Shown: positions 43,491 to 53,129, counted from the stretch's first letter. The stretch: 64,000 bases of DNA from Rhodococcus sp. P-2 (GCF_016598535.1 NZ_CP066779.1:5640053-5704052); one strand, 5' to 3'. The notes: a model not told the origin generated them from the sequence alone. Program-made: numbers and translations.

Positions 43491-43523
43491 AAGGGACACG
43501 GCGGTCGTGAAGGAGTGGGTTCA

Positions 43524-44159
43524 GTGGCCAAGGCGAAGGAAGCGGTCGAGCCGGTCGGTCCGCGCATCGGGGCGAGGCTCAAGGCGGCACGTCAATCGAA
43601 GCGGTTGACCCTCGACGACCTGGCCGAGGCCTGCGGTGTGACCAAGGGGTATCTCTCGAAACTCGAGCGCGATCACGTCAATGCGTCGGTGGCAACCCTG
43701 ATCAAAGTGTGTGCGGTACTCGAGATCCCTGTCGGATCCCTGTTCGAGAACGCGTCTGCCGGTGAAGTGGTTCGTGCCGATGCCATGCCGCAAATCAGCT
43801 TCGGCGGCGAAAAGATGACGGAATACCTGCTCACGCCTACCAACGAGCGTCGAATTCAGGTGCTGCTCGGCGAGCTGGAACCAGGCGGCGGAAGTGGTCA
43901 GGAGTTCTACAGTCTGCCGATCGACGTGAACTTCGTGCACGTGCTCGAGGGCGGCTTGCGGGTCTCGTTCGAGGGCGGTCGGACGGATCCGAACGGTGAG
44001 GCCGTCGACGCCGAGGACGTCGTGCTTGCGGCGGGCGATTCCTTCACATTCACGCCGACGCACAACCATAGTTTTCAGGCCGAAGGCTCGGTTCTGGCGA
44101 AGGTTCTGTGGGTCTTGAATCCGGCGTTGCCGGAAGGGCCTCGGGCTCCGTCTTCGTGA
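43524..44159 (+). CDS. XRE-family regulator with C-terminal cupin domain
   Basis: 211 residues from GTG 43524; the AAGGAG at 43509-43514 is too close for the GTG at 43515. N-terminal helix-turn-helix (about 17-72: '[36 protein letters not shown]', key [20 protein letters not shown]) and C-terminal cupin (about 100-205, with [11 protein letters not shown] and [10 protein letters not shown]). XRE-cupin proteins of this kind sense small amino acids, polyamines or related compounds (PuuR-like). It lies between the divergent ureohydrolase and the amidase operon and probably controls both through the shared element. Confidence 0.85.
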   Translation: MAKAKEAVEPVGPRIGARLKAARQSKRLTLDDLAEACGVTKGYLSKLERDHVNASVATLIKVCAVLEIPVGSLFENASAGEVVRADAMPQISFGGEKMTEYLLTPTNERRIQVLLGELEPGGGSGQEFYSLPIDVNFVHVLEGGLRVSFEGGRTDPNGEAVDAEDVVLAAGDSFTFTPTHNHSFQAEGSVLAKVLWVLNPALPEGPRAPSS

Positions 44160-44184
44160 CGCTCGACGGCGAAGATGTTGATTC

Positions 44185-44205
44185 TTAGGAAACAAGAGTT
44201 GACAT
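44185..44205 (+). promoter_or_regulatory. Shared promoter/operator element, copy 2 (amidase operon)
   Basis: TTAGGAAACAAGAG followed by TTGACAT, 17 of 21 positions identical to copy 1. It lies 87 bases upstream of the amidase ATG at 44293. Confidence 0.65.
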
Positions 44206-44292
44206 GATTGGCGGCACCCGTCACGCTGGTAGTTGTCCCCGTCACACGCACCGTCGAAAATTGGCGTCACGGAACTCCTGAAGGAGCGAACC

Positions 44293-45138
44293 ATGCATGT
44301 CGATTCTGTCCGAGTTGGCCTGTTCCAAGGTCCGCTCACCACACCGGACACCTTTGCGTCGGTGGAGTTCAACCTCGCTGCGATCGACACCGCTGCCCGT
44401 GAGGCTGCTGAGTCCGGCGCAAGGATCCTTCTGACCCCGGAGATGTCTGCAACCGGCTACGACATCGGCGAACTGGTGTCGCTGCGTGCGGAACCGGCCG
44501 ACGGCCCGATCTTCGATTCCGTCGCCGAGATTGCTCGCAGTGCGGGCATCGCAATCGTCTACGGCTACCCCGAACTCGACGGGGGAGATGTCTACAACAG
44601 TGTGCAGGTGGTGGGCCGCGACGGCACCTCGCTTGCGCACTACCGCAAGACGCATCTGTTCGGCACGCTCGACCGTGAGCACTTTCGGCCAGGTGAGACC
44701 TTGGTGGTCGGGTTCGATTTCGAGGGTATCCGCTGCGGATTGTTGATCTGCTACGATGTGGAGTTTCCCGAAGCGGTTCGGGCACACGCCGACGCCGGTA
44801 CCGAATGGCTCATCGTGCCGACAGGCTTGATGACTCCTTACGAACACATTGCGCAGCAAGTGGTTCCGGCCCGCGCCTACGAGAGTCAGATGTTCGTCAC
44901 CTACGTCAATCGCTGCGGTGCCGAAACCGAGCTGACCTACTGCGGTCTCTCGTGCGCCATCGCACCAGACGGTGCCGAGTTGGCGAGGGCCGGCGGCGAC
45001 CAGGAATTGCTCTTCGCGGACATCGCCGCCGCCACCGTCGCGCAATCGCGCACTCTCAATACACATCTCGACGATCGACGCCTCGATCTGTATCCAGACC
45101 TTCCTGTCACGACTGTCTCCAAGGAGAACCGTAGATGA
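44293..45138 (+). CDS. Nitrilase-superfamily amidase (carbon-nitrogen hydrolase)
   Basis: 281 residues from ATG 44293 with GAAGGAG. The Glu-Lys-Cys catalytic triad is intact: Glu in 'LLTPEMSATGY', Lys in 'HYRKTHLFG', Cys in 'LLICYDVEFPEAVR'. This is the family of DavA (5-aminovaleramidase) and of the amidase that hydrolyses 4-guanidinobutyramide. Directly coupled by overlapping stop/start to the flavin monooxygenase gene, which makes it the second step after oxidative decarboxylation of an amino acid to an amide. Confidence 0.85.
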   Translation: MHVDSVRVGLFQGPLTTPDTFASVEFNLAAIDTAAREAAESGARILLTPEMSATGYDIGELVSLRAEPADGPIFDSVAEIARSAGIAIVYGYPELDGGDVYNSVQVVGRDGTSLAHYRKTHLFGTLDREHFRPGETLVVGFDFEGIRCGLLICYDVEFPEAVRAHADAGTEWLIVPTGLMTPYEHIAQQVVPARAYESQMFVTYVNRCGAETELTYCGLSCAIAPDGAELARAGGDQELLFADIAAATVAQSRTLNTHLDDRRLDLYPDLPVTTVSKENRR

Positions 45139-46823
45139 CCATCCCAGTAGCTCCGGACAGTTCCTCGGAACCCGGCAAGCAGCCGCCCCTCACGATGTTC
45201 GGACCGGATTTTCCGTTCCCGTACGACGACTACGTTTCCAGTCCGGCGGGACTCGGCTCGGTGCCCGACCTGGCACTGGGTACCGAGGTTGCCGTGATCG
45301 GTGGCGGACTCTCCGGCATGATCGCGGCCTACGAGTTGCTCAAGATCGGTCTCAAACCGATTGTCTACGAAGCCGATCAGATCGGCGGCCGGATGCGGTC
45401 GGTCGAGTTCGACGGGCACCCCGGGGTTGTCGCCGAGATGGGCGCAATGCGTTTCCCGCCGTCGTCGACGACGTTGTTCCATTACCTGAACGAACTGGGT
45501 CTGCAGACCGAAGAGTTCCCCAATCCCCTTGCCGAGGTCACACCGAGCACGGTCATCGATCTCAAGGGTGAGAGCCACTACGCGCACACTCTCGAGGATC
45601 TGCCGCCGATCTACACCGAGGTGGCGCAGGCCTGGCAGCGCACTCTCGAAGAGCATGCAGATCTGATTCCGTTGCAGCAGGCCATTCGTGACCGCGACAC
45701 CGCAGAAATCAAGCGGATCTGGAACGACCTCGTGGTGCGCTACGACGACCAGACGTTCTACGGATTCCTCGCCGCGTCGAAGCACTTCAAGTCCTTCCAC
45801 ATGCGGGAAGTGTTCGGGCAGGTCGGATTCGGTACGGGCGGTTGGGATACCGATTACCCCAACTCGATCCTCGAAATCCTTCGTGTGGTCATCACGGCCG
45901 CCGACGACGACCATCGCGGCATCGTGGGTGGATCGCAGCAGTTGCCGATGCGGTTGTGGAACCGCGCCCCGGCGCAGATGGCGCATTGGCCTGCCGGTAC
46001 GACGGTCGCTTCGCTCAACGACGGCAAGACCTGTCCCCGCGTCACCGAACTCCGCCGTACCGAGCCCGGCAACATCACGGTCACCGACTCCGACGGGTTC
46101 ATTCGTACCTATGCGAGTGCCGTTGTGACAGTGCAGAGTTGGATGCTGCTCAACAACATCAGGTGTGACGACGACCTGTTCCCGATCGACCACTGGACTG
46201 CGATCGAGCGGACTCACTACATGGGTTCGACCAAGGTGTTCGTGCTCGTCGACCGCCCGTTCTGGAAGGACAAGGATCCCGAGACCGGGCGTGATTCGGT
46301 GTCGATGACATTGACCGACCGCATGAGTCGCGGCACATACCTGCTCGATCAAGGTGAGGGCAAGCCCGGCCTGATCTGCTTGTCGTACACCTGGTCGGAC
46401 GACTCGCTCAAGCTGCTGGCGCTCGACGCCACCGAGCGCATGAACATCATGCTGCGCTCTCTCGAAGAGATCTACCCGGGCGTGGACTTCCGCAGCCACA
46501 TCATCTCGAGCCCGGTGACGCTGTCGTGGGAGACCGAGCGCGACTTCATGGGTGCGTTCAAGGCGAATCTTCCGGGGCACTACCGCTACCAGGAACGCCT
46601 GTTCTCGCACTTCGTGCAGAATGATCTCGAACCGCGTCATCGGGGAATCTTCCTCGCCGGTGACGACGTGTCGTGGACCGCCGGCTGGGCCGAGGGCGCG
46701 ATCCAGACCGCGATCAACGCGGTGTGGGGTGTCGTCAACCATCTCGGCGGCGCCGCGCCTACCGAGAACCCCGGACCCGGCGACGTGTTCGAGGAGCTCG
46801 CTCCGATCAGGTTGGGCGACTGA
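45135..46823 (+). CDS. Flavin amino-acid 2-monooxygenase/oxidase (arginine or lysine type)
   Basis: 562 residues, the length of bacterial lysine/arginine/tryptophan 2-monooxygenases. N-terminal FAD loop 'VIGGGLSGMIAAYELL', then 'VYEADQIGGRMRS' and 'EMGAMRFPPS' (the Arg of this motif binds the substrate carboxylate in the family), and near the C-terminus 'GIFLAGDDVSWTAGWAEGAIQTAINA' (key: FLAGDD, GWAEGAIQ). The reaction is oxidative decarboxylation to the amide plus CO2. With the ureohydrolase nearby, arginine -> 4-guanidinobutyramide is the most economical reading; lysine -> 5-aminovaleramide (DavB) is the alternative. ATG overlaps the amidase stop. A perfect hairpin follows. Confidence 0.85.
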   Translation: MTIPVAPDSSSEPGKQPPLTMFGPDFPFPYDDYVSSPAGLGSVPDLALGTEVAVIGGGLSGMIAAYELLKIGLKPIVYEADQIGGRMRSVEFDGHPGVVAEMGAMRFPPSSTTLFHYLNELGLQTEEFPNPLAEVTPSTVIDLKGESHYAHTLEDLPPIYTEVAQAWQRTLEEHADLIPLQQAIRDRDTAEIKRIWNDLVVRYDDQTFYGFLAASKHFKSFHMREVFGQVGFGTGGWDTDYPNSILEILRVVITAADDDHRGIVGGSQQLPMRLWNRAPAQMAHWPAGTTVASLNDGKTCPRVTELRRTEPGNITVTDSDGFIRTYASAVVTVQSWMLLNNIRCDDDLFPIDHWTAIERTHYMGSTKVFVLVDRPFWKDKDPETGRDSVSMTLTDRMSRGTYLLDQGEGKPGLICLSYTWSDDSLKLLALDATERMNIMLRSLEEIYPGVDFRSHIISSPVTLSWETERDFMGAFKANLPGHYRYQERLFSHFVQNDLEPRHRGIFLAGDDVSWTAGWAEGAIQTAINAVWGVVNHLGGAAPTENPGPGDVFEELAPIRLGD

Positions 46824-46844
46824 GCTCACCGCAACTGCCGAAAT

Positions 46845-46884
46845 GTCGTGCCCGATGGGGGTTGGTACTCCTATCGGGCACGAC
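46845..46884 (+). terminator. Hairpin terminator after the monooxygenase gene
   Basis: GTCGTGCCCGAT pairs perfectly with ATCGGGCACGAC across a 16-base loop and is followed by CTCTTT. Confidence 0.75.
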
Positions 46885-46950
46885 CTCTTTCCGGTGATCC
46901 ACGCAACACTGGAAAGTGTTCGGATCCAATAATTTCCAGGAGGGTGTTCA

Positions 46951-49900
46951 ATGGCGAGCACATCATCGGCGACCAAGACCGCAGCTGCAGAATCGAGATC
47001 GGCAGGCGGTGATCGATCCGGTGACCCGGCGCTCGAACTGGTCGCCGAATTGGCCGCAGCGGGCCAGCGACTCGTCTTCCGTCAGGGTGACAACCAGAAC
47101 AGTGACGATCTGACTTGCGTGGTGCTGTGGCCGTCCGGAGAGCCCTCCCTCTCCGATCTGTGCGAGAACTTCGAGTCTCTCGGACTCCGAGTTTCGACGC
47201 ACCGCCCGCTTCCGACCGTTCTGGGTTCGGCGCATTACTTCACCTTCGAGCCGAGCACCTTCGACGGCAGTGCGCTGGAGAAGATGGCGGACGCCTTCGA
47301 AGCCGTCATCGCCGGACAGACCCGGATGGACGCGTTCTCCAGTCTGATCGGACGAGCAGACATCACCTGGCGCGATGCAGAGTTGCTGCGCGCTGCGTGC
47401 CGTTTCCTCGCTCAGGCTCGTATCGGTTTGTCCGAGAGCTACATCGTCGGAGTGTTGGCAGCGAAGCCACTCTTCGTACGGCAGGCGATCGAACTTTTCA
47501 CCGCGCGTTTCGACCCCGCCGTGGCGGGTGTGCGTGAGACAGCTGTGGCTACCGCAACGGCAGCCATCGACGAATCAGTCGACGGTGCAGACACTCTCGA
47601 CGAGGACCGTGTTCTGCGCGGCGTGCGTTCGTTCCTGCAGGCGACTCTGCGCACCAACTGGTACCTGCGCGGTGAGAGTGGCGAACCGCTGCCGTACGCG
47701 TCGTTCAAGATCGACTCGCAGTTGCTCTCCACTCCGCAGAAGACCGTTCCCTTCCGCGAGATCTACGTCAGCGCACCCAATGTCGAAGGCGTGCATCTGC
47801 GTAGTTCCTCCGTCGCCCGTGGTGGCCTGCGTTGGTCGGATCGATACGAGGACTTCCGCACCGAGGCTCTGAGTCTCATGAAGACCCAGAGCGTGAAGAA
47901 TTCGCCGATCGTTCCTTCGGGAGCCAAGGGCGCGTTCGTGGTTCGAGGCACGTCGTCACCGACTCCGGCGCAGGTGCAGGAGTCGTACAGCACCTTCATT
48001 CGCGGCCTGCTGGACGTGGTGGACAACATCGTCGACGGCGCAGCAGTACATCCGGCCGAAGTGATCGAGTACGACGGTGAGGACTCCTACCTCGTCGTGG
48101 CTGCCGACAAGGGGACAGCACGGTTCTCCGACGTCGCGAACGGCATCGCCGTCGAGCGTGGTTTCTGGCTCGGCGACGCTTTCGCTTCCGGCGGTTCGGC
48201 CGGCTACGACCACAAGGCGATGGGCATCACCGCTCGCGGCGCCTGGGTAGCGGTACGACGCCACTTCGCCGAGCGCGACCTCGACGTCGACACCGATCCC
48301 TTCACTGTCGCGGGCATCGGTGACATGTCCGGCGACGTGTTCGGTAACGGAATGCTGCTCTCGCGCAAGATCCGTCTGGTCGCGGCATTCGATCACCGCC
48401 ACATCTTCATCGACCCGACCCCCGACACCGAGACGACGTTCGCCGAACGCGCTCGACTCTTCACCGTGCCGCGCTCGTCCTGGGACGACTTCGACCGCAC
48501 CGTGATGTCGCCGGGTGGTGGCGTCTGGCCGCGCAGCGCGAAGTCGATCCGCCTTCCGCTCGAGGCGCGTGCGGCCCTCGGAATCACCGAGGAGAAGCTG
48601 ACCCCGCAGGAACTCATCCGAGCGATCCTGTGCGCTCCGGTGGACCTGTTGTGGAACGGCGGCGTCGGTACCTACGTGAAGGCATCGACCGAAAGCAACG
48701 TCGACGCGGCCGATCCGTCCAACGACGCAGTTCGCGTCAGCGCGGACGAGTTGCGTGCGACGGTGGTGGGTGAGGGCGGCAACCTCGGTTTCACCCAGCG
48801 TGCTCGCATCGAATATGCCGCTGGCGGTGGCCGAATCAACGCCGACTTCATCGACAACGCCGCCGGCGTTGCTACCTCGGACCGTGAAGTCAACATCAAG
48901 ATCGCACTCGCAGAGTTGGACGCGACTGCGCGCAACGAGCTGCTCGCGGCGGCGCAGGACGAGGTGGCCGCATCAGTACTCGAGGCCAGTGAAGATCAGA
49001 CCCTCGCGATCAGCCTGGCCGAGCACCGAGCTCCCGCACTGCTCGATCAGCACGAGCGGTTGATCGAGAACCTGGTCTCGGCGGGTGCCATGAAGCGACT
49101 GGAAGAATCTCTGCCCGACGCCAAGGCGCTGGCGGTCAGGGCGCGTGCCGGTCAGGGTCTGCTTCGACCGGAACTTGCTGTGCTGGTGGCGCAGTCGAAG
49201 AACGTGCTGACAGCGGAATTGGGGGCCTCGACCGTCCCGGACAATCAGATTTTCGCCGGTCGCCTTACCGAATACTTCCCGCTCTCCGTCGTCGAGGCCG
49301 CACCGGACGCAGTTCGTGCACACCGGTTGGGTCGCGACATCATCATCACCTCGGTGGTCGACGAACTGGTCAACCGCGTCGGCCCCGGCGTGCTGTTCCG
49401 GCTCGAGGAACATCTCGGAGTTCGCAGTCCGGAAGCGGCTCTCGCTTACGCTGTGGTCAGCGAAGTGCTTGGTACCGAGGACCTTCGACGCGAAATCCTG
49501 AACTCGGATCGCAGTGCCACCGAGCAGTTGAAGGCTCTCGATCGTTTGCAGCAGTTGTTGGAATCCGAGATGAGCTGGGTGTTGCGCCGCCCGGGCGCTG
49601 CCGGCCGCTTCACCGTGAACCCGCGCGCCGACATCGATCGATGGGCAGCTCCGGTGCGAGCTCTCACCGAAGGTTTGTCGGCCGGCGACCGTATCGAGGC
49701 GTCCTTCGGAGCGCTCGCTCTGGCGGACATTGCCTTGCAGGAGAATACGACGGTCGCGGCCGCTGCCGCGATCTACCGGGAACTCTCCGACGCTCTCGAC
49801 CTGGGTGATGTTCTCGGAGGCGTCGACGTTGCCGTCGGTGCCTCGCATTGGGAGGTCATGGGAAGCGCCGCCGTGCATGCCAGGTTGACGGCGCGTTTCG

Positions 49901-50142
49901 CGGATCTCGTGTCCGGAGCGCTCGGTGAAGGTGTTCCGGACGTAGTCGAGTTGTGGACGGCCGCCAATCCGCAAGCGGTGCGCCGGTTCACGGCTTTGAT
50001 GTCGAGCGTGAGCCGCAGCGGCGCGCTGGACACGGCACGACTGTGCACGGTCGACGCCGAACTCGAACTGCTCGTTCGCGGTGCGTCCAGCTTCGCTTCG
50101 GTGCACGCTGCGGAGCGCTCAGCGGCCCTCCCAGGCGAGTAG
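46951..50142 (+). CDS. NAD-specific glutamate dehydrogenase, large (about 115 kDa) type
   Basis: 1063 residues with a CAGGAGGG site. Internal motifs of the large L-GDH family are clear: 'VARGGLRWSDRYEDFRTEALSLMKTQSVKNSPIVPSGAKGAF' (key: GGLRWSDR, KTQSVKNSPIVP, GAKGAF), 'GIGDMSGDVFGNGMLLS', and the long helical C-terminal part. The 180-kDa enzymes have about 500 more N-terminal residues; this is the shorter class. It oxidises glutamate to 2-oxoglutarate and ammonia with NAD. Next to GabT, which makes glutamate from 2-oxoglutarate, it would regenerate the amino acceptor. Its 3' end overlaps the convergent PucR gene by 24 bases. Confidence 0.88.
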   Translation: MASTSSATKTAAAESRSAGGDRSGDPALELVAELAAAGQRLVFRQGDNQNSDDLTCVVLWPSGEPSLSDLCENFESLGLRVSTHRPLPTVLGSAHYFTFEPSTFDGSALEKMADAFEAVIAGQTRMDAFSSLIGRADITWRDAELLRAACRFLAQARIGLSESYIVGVLAAKPLFVRQAIELFTARFDPAVAGVRETAVATATAAIDESVDGADTLDEDRVLRGVRSFLQATLRTNWYLRGESGEPLPYASFKIDSQLLSTPQKTVPFREIYVSAPNVEGVHLRSSSVARGGLRWSDRYEDFRTEALSLMKTQSVKNSPIVPSGAKGAFVVRGTSSPTPAQVQESYSTFIRGLLDVVDNIVDGAAVHPAEVIEYDGEDSYLVVAADKGTARFSDVANGIAVERGFWLGDAFASGGSAGYDHKAMGITARGAWVAVRRHFAERDLDVDTDPFTVAGIGDMSGDVFGNGMLLSRKIRLVAAFDHRHIFIDPTPDTETTFAERARLFTVPRSSWDDFDRTVMSPGGGVWPRSAKSIRLPLEARAALGITEEKLTPQELIRAILCAPVDLLWNGGVGTYVKASTESNVDAADPSNDAVRVSADELRATVVGEGGNLGFTQRARIEYAAGGGRINADFIDNAAGVATSDREVNIKIALAELDATARNELLAAAQDEVAASVLEASEDQTLAISLAEHRAPALLDQHERLIENLVSAGAMKRLEESLPDAKALAVRARAGQGLLRPELAVLVAQSKNVLTAELGASTVPDNQIFAGRLTEYFPLSVVEAAPDAVRAHRLGRDIIITSVVDELVNRVGPGVLFRLEEHLGVRSPEAALAYAVVSEVLGTEDLRREILNSDRSATEQLKALDRLQQLLESEMSWVLRRPGAAGRFTVNPRADIDRWAAPVRALTEGLSAGDRIEASFGALALADIALQENTTVAAAAAIYRELSDALDLGDVLGGVDVAVGASHWEVMGSAAVHARLTARFADLVSGALGEGVPDVVELWTAANPQAVRRFTALMSSVSRSGALDTARLCTVDAELELLVRGASSFASVHAAERSAALPGE

Positions 50143-51636
50143 TGAGAGCAGCAGTTCAGCTCTGACCCTGGCCTGACCGAGGTCGCATTGCAGCAGTTCT
50201 TCTATGCGCGCGATGCGACCTCGGAGGGTGTGCCGGTGAACACCGAGTTCGGCTGCCGCCGACTCCCATTGGCCGTTCGCCTCGAGATAGGCGCGCAACG
50301 ACGCGACCAGTGCGGTCCCGTGTGCCTGGTCGTGTTCGGTCAACACCGGGATGGTGTCCGCAGCCATGGCGATCAGGGCCTCGCGGGCAGGCTCGGACGC
50401 CAGAATTGTCGACCCGCTCAGAGCGTCGAACTCGAGAATGCGCGCCGTGGCCGTCGTGAGGTTGGCCGCGGCGCGGGCCTGGACGAGTGCGCGGGGTGCG
50501 TCGAGAAGGCGGTGAGGGGTGCTGATTCCGGCACGCACAGCTTTCGCTTCGGTGGGGGAGAGCTGCGCCAGTAGCGTTTTGGCCGTGTCGATCGTGTCGG
50601 TTCCGCGAAGGAGTACGGTCAGCGCGCCGTCCTCGGATTGTGCGAACAGTGGCCGACCTGCCCGGGCGAGAGCGTTGTCGAGTTCGCGAAGGACGGGGCC
50701 GAGTCCGGATCCGCGAACGTGGACGAGGCGAACGTTGCCGTGTGTGTCGCTCGCTTCGTCCAGGTACGACGGCACACCGTCCTCGGGGATTCGGCCGTCG
50801 AGCAGAAGCCCGAAAGCCATGGCATTGAGTCGGGTTCGCTCGGCCCGCAGGCGAACCGGCTTCTCGAGTTCGAGGGTGAGCAACGAGACGGCATGTCCGA
50901 GCAGCACCCTGTCGATGTTGCTCAGGGGCCCGGCTCCCGCCATGGCGAGGTAGCCGTGCCAACTGTCGGTCACTCCGACCGGTGACAGCGTCAGCGTCCG
51001 CTCGGGTGTGCTCTGCGAGATCGACGCCGGAGAGTTGGGATCGCGGGTGGTGGCCGCGACCGCACGAACCTCGGTGATCAACGACTTCTGGTTTGCCGGA
51101 TGCACCGCGGTGATCCGATCACCGACAAACGCCACCGAAGTTTTTGTGGCCGTGGCCAGTTCACGCACGATCGCCGACACGCCACCACGCAGTGCAACGC
51201 GGGTGATGCGTGTCTGTACTTCTGCGGCGCGCAGGACCGATTCGTATTCCTGCTGGCTCAGGCGAGTCATCACCGCGCGCGTGACCGCCGCGAACGGGGT
51301 CGTGAACGGCACTTCCAGCAGGGGGAGTCCGCGACCGCGGGCGGCGGCAATCAGGTCTGCGGGCACACTCTCGTGGGAAAGGCCGGTCCCGAAACCCAGA
51401 GCCGATACTTCTGCGGCGGCCAGACGGTCGATGTACTCGCTGTAGTCGGTGGCGTCGGCGCCCACCAGTGCCAGCCCGGTGGTGAGCACCAACTCACCGC
51501 CGGAAAGCCACGGTGTGGGGTCCGTCAGCTCTGTGGCCTGCGCAAACGTGACGGGATGGGTGGCGGCTGCTCGGTCGGTGAGCAGGGCCAGCGAGAGGTG
51601 TTTCTGGCGCAAGAGCCACGAGATCGGAACCGTCAC
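50119..51636 (-). CDS. PucR family regulator of the GABA genes
   Basis: 505 residues from GTG 51636; the longer frame to 51774 would overlap the divergent gabT start and lacks a site. N-terminal PucR sensor domain ('LALLTDRAAATHPVTFAQATELTDPTPWLSGGELVLTTG', key: WLSGGELVLTTG) and C-terminal HTH 'WESAAAELGVHRHTLRGRIARIEELL'. It resembles GabR-type PucR regulators of actinobacteria that activate gabT-gabD in the presence of GABA pathway intermediates. Divergent from gabT across a 128-base gap with a long dyad. Confidence 0.85.
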   Translation of the reverse strand: MTVPISWLLRQKHLSLALLTDRAAATHPVTFAQATELTDPTPWLSGGELVLTTGLALVGADATDYSEYIDRLAAAEVSALGFGTGLSHESVPADLIAAARGRGLPLLEVPFTTPFAAVTRAVMTRLSQQEYESVLRAAEVQTRITRVALRGGVSAIVRELATATKTSVAFVGDRITAVHPANQKSLITEVRAVAATTRDPNSPASISQSTPERTLTLSPVGVTDSWHGYLAMAGAGPLSNIDRVLLGHAVSLLTLELEKPVRLRAERTRLNAMAFGLLLDGRIPEDGVPSYLDEASDTHGNVRLVHVRGSGLGPVLRELDNALARAGRPLFAQSEDGALTVLLRGTDTIDTAKTLLAQLSPTEAKAVRAGISTPHRLLDAPRALVQARAAANLTTATARILEFDALSGSTILASEPAREALIAMAADTIPVLTEHDQAHGTALVASLRAYLEANGQWESAAAELGVHRHTLRGRIARIEELLQCDLGQARVRAELLLSLLAWEGR

Positions 51637-51658
51637 CTGATCAAGGCTAGCTGTCGTT

Positions 51659-51701
51659 GCCGATATGGAGTAGCCCGGAAGCTCCGGGTATCCATTTCGG
51701 C
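51659..51701. promoter_or_regulatory. Nested inverted repeat in the pucR-gabT control region
   Basis: GCCGATATGGA and TCCATTTCGGC (10 of 11 positions paired) enclose a second perfect dyad, CCCGGA-AGC-TCCGGG, almost concentric. It is the only strong dyad between the divergent genes and is the likely PucR site. Confidence 0.6.
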
Positions 51702-51764
51702 AGTGCTGGCCGTGCTTCGCGCGTCGCATACTCGAATGCAATACACAACCGAGAGGGTGGTCAC

Positions 51765-53129
51765 ATGAGTGCAATCGAATACCGGCTTCCGCAGGAGCGT
51801 CGCATCGTCACGGAGTTCCCGGGCCCGCGCTCGGCTGCGCTCGCCGAACGCCGTAAGAAGGTCGTCGGCGCCGGCGTCGCATCCACCCTTCCGGTCTACG
51901 TCGCCGACGCAGACGGTGGAGTCATCGTCGACGTCGACGGCAATTCGCTGATCGACCTCGGTGCCGGTATCGCGGTGACCAGCGTCGGCGCTTCCAACCC
52001 TGCCGTCGTGTCCGCAGTTCAGGATCAGGTCGCACACTTCACCCACACCTGTTTCATGGTTGCTCCGTACGAGGGCTACGTCGAGGTTGCCGAGCGTCTC
52101 GCCGAACTCACCCCCGGTGACCACGAGAAGCGTTCCGTGCTGTTCAACTCCGGCGCAGAAGCTGTCGAGAACGCAGTCAAGATCGCCCGTCACGCAACCG
52201 GTCGCGACGCAGTCGTCGTCTTCGACCACGCGTACCACGGCCGCACCAACCTCACGATGGCACTGACCTCGAAGTCCATGCCGTACAAGAGCGGCTTCGG
52301 TCCGTTCGCCCCCGAGGTCTACCGCGTCCCGATGTCCTACCCGTACCGCGAGGGCCTCAATGTCGACGGCTCCAAGATCACCGGTGAGCAGGCCGCACAG
52401 CGCGCCATCACGATGATCGAGAAGCAGGTCGGCGCTGCCAACACGGCCGCCATCCTCATCGAGCCCATTCAGGGTGAGGGTGGATTCATCGTTCCCGCAG
52501 AAGGATTCCTCCCGACGCTCGTCGCGTGGGCCAAGGAGAACGGCGTCGTCTTCATCGCCGACGAGGTTCAGGCAGGCTTCGCTCGTACCGGCGCCTGGTT
52601 CGCCAGCGATCACGAGGGCATCGTGCCCGACCTGGTCACGCTCGCCAAGGGCATCGCAGGCGGCATGCCGCTCGCCGCTGTCACGGGCCGCGCCGAGCTC
52701 ATCGACGCCGTCCACCCCGGCGGCCTCGGTGGCACCTACGGCGGTAACCCCGTCGCCTGCGCCGCTGCATTGGCGTCCATCGACCAGATGCGTGAGCTCG
52801 ACCTCTGTGGCCGCGCACGCACCATCGAGTCGACCGTTGTCGGCCGAATGAACGCACTGGCAAAGGAACTCGACGTCATCGGTGACGTTCGCGGCCGCGG
52901 CGCCATGCTCGCCATCGAGCTGGTCAAGCCCGGTGGGCAGGAGCCGGACGCAGACATCACCAAGAAGATCGCCGCCGAATGCCTCGCTGCCGGCGTCGTG
53001 ATCCTCACCTGCGGTACCTACGGCAACGTCATCCGTCTGCTCCCGCCGCTGGTCATCTCCGAAGAGCTGCTCGACGACGCGTTGACCGTCCTCGAGACCG
53101 CCATCCGCACTGCAGCACAGGGGAACTGA
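51765..53129 (+). CDS. gabT: 4-aminobutyrate--2-oxoglutarate transaminase
   Basis: 454 residues from ATG 51765 with GAGAGGG. Class III aminotransferase: 'VLFNSGAEAVENAVKIAR', 'FDHAYHGRTN' and 'FIADEVQAGFARTG' (the Asp that holds the PLP ring) precede the PLP lysine in 'LVTLAKGIAGGMPLAAV'. It transfers the amino group of GABA to 2-oxoglutarate, giving succinate semialdehyde and glutamate; relatives also accept 5-aminovalerate. Followed one base later by gabD. Confidence 0.92.
   Translation: MSAIEYRLPQERRIVTEFPGPRSAALAERRKKVVGAGVASTLPVYVADADGGVIVDVDGNSLIDLGAGIAVTSVGASNPAVVSAVQDQVAHFTHTCFMVAPYEGYVEVAERLAELTPGDHEKRSVLFNSGAEAVENAVKIARHATGRDAVVVFDHAYHGRTNLTMALTSKSMPYKSGFGPFAPEVYRVPMSYPYREGLNVDGSKITGEQAAQRAITMIEKQVGAANTAAILIEPIQGEGGFIVPAEGFLPTLVAWAKENGVVFIADEVQAGFARTGAWFASDHEGIVPDLVTLAKGIAGGMPLAAVTGRAELIDAVHPGGLGGTYGGNPVACAAALASIDQMRELDLCGRARTIESTVVGRMNALAKELDVIGDVRGRGAMLAIELVKPGGQEPDADITKKIAAECLAAGVVILTCGTYGNVIRLLPPLVISEELLDDALTVLETAIRTAAQGN

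Noticed and set aside
44937..46976. 679-codon open frame on the minus strand
   Set aside because: Antisense to the amino-acid monooxygenase with its FAD motifs; the length results from codon bias, not coding.
48973..50106. 377-codon open frame on the minus strand
   Set aside because: Antisense to the C-terminal part of the glutamate dehydrogenase.
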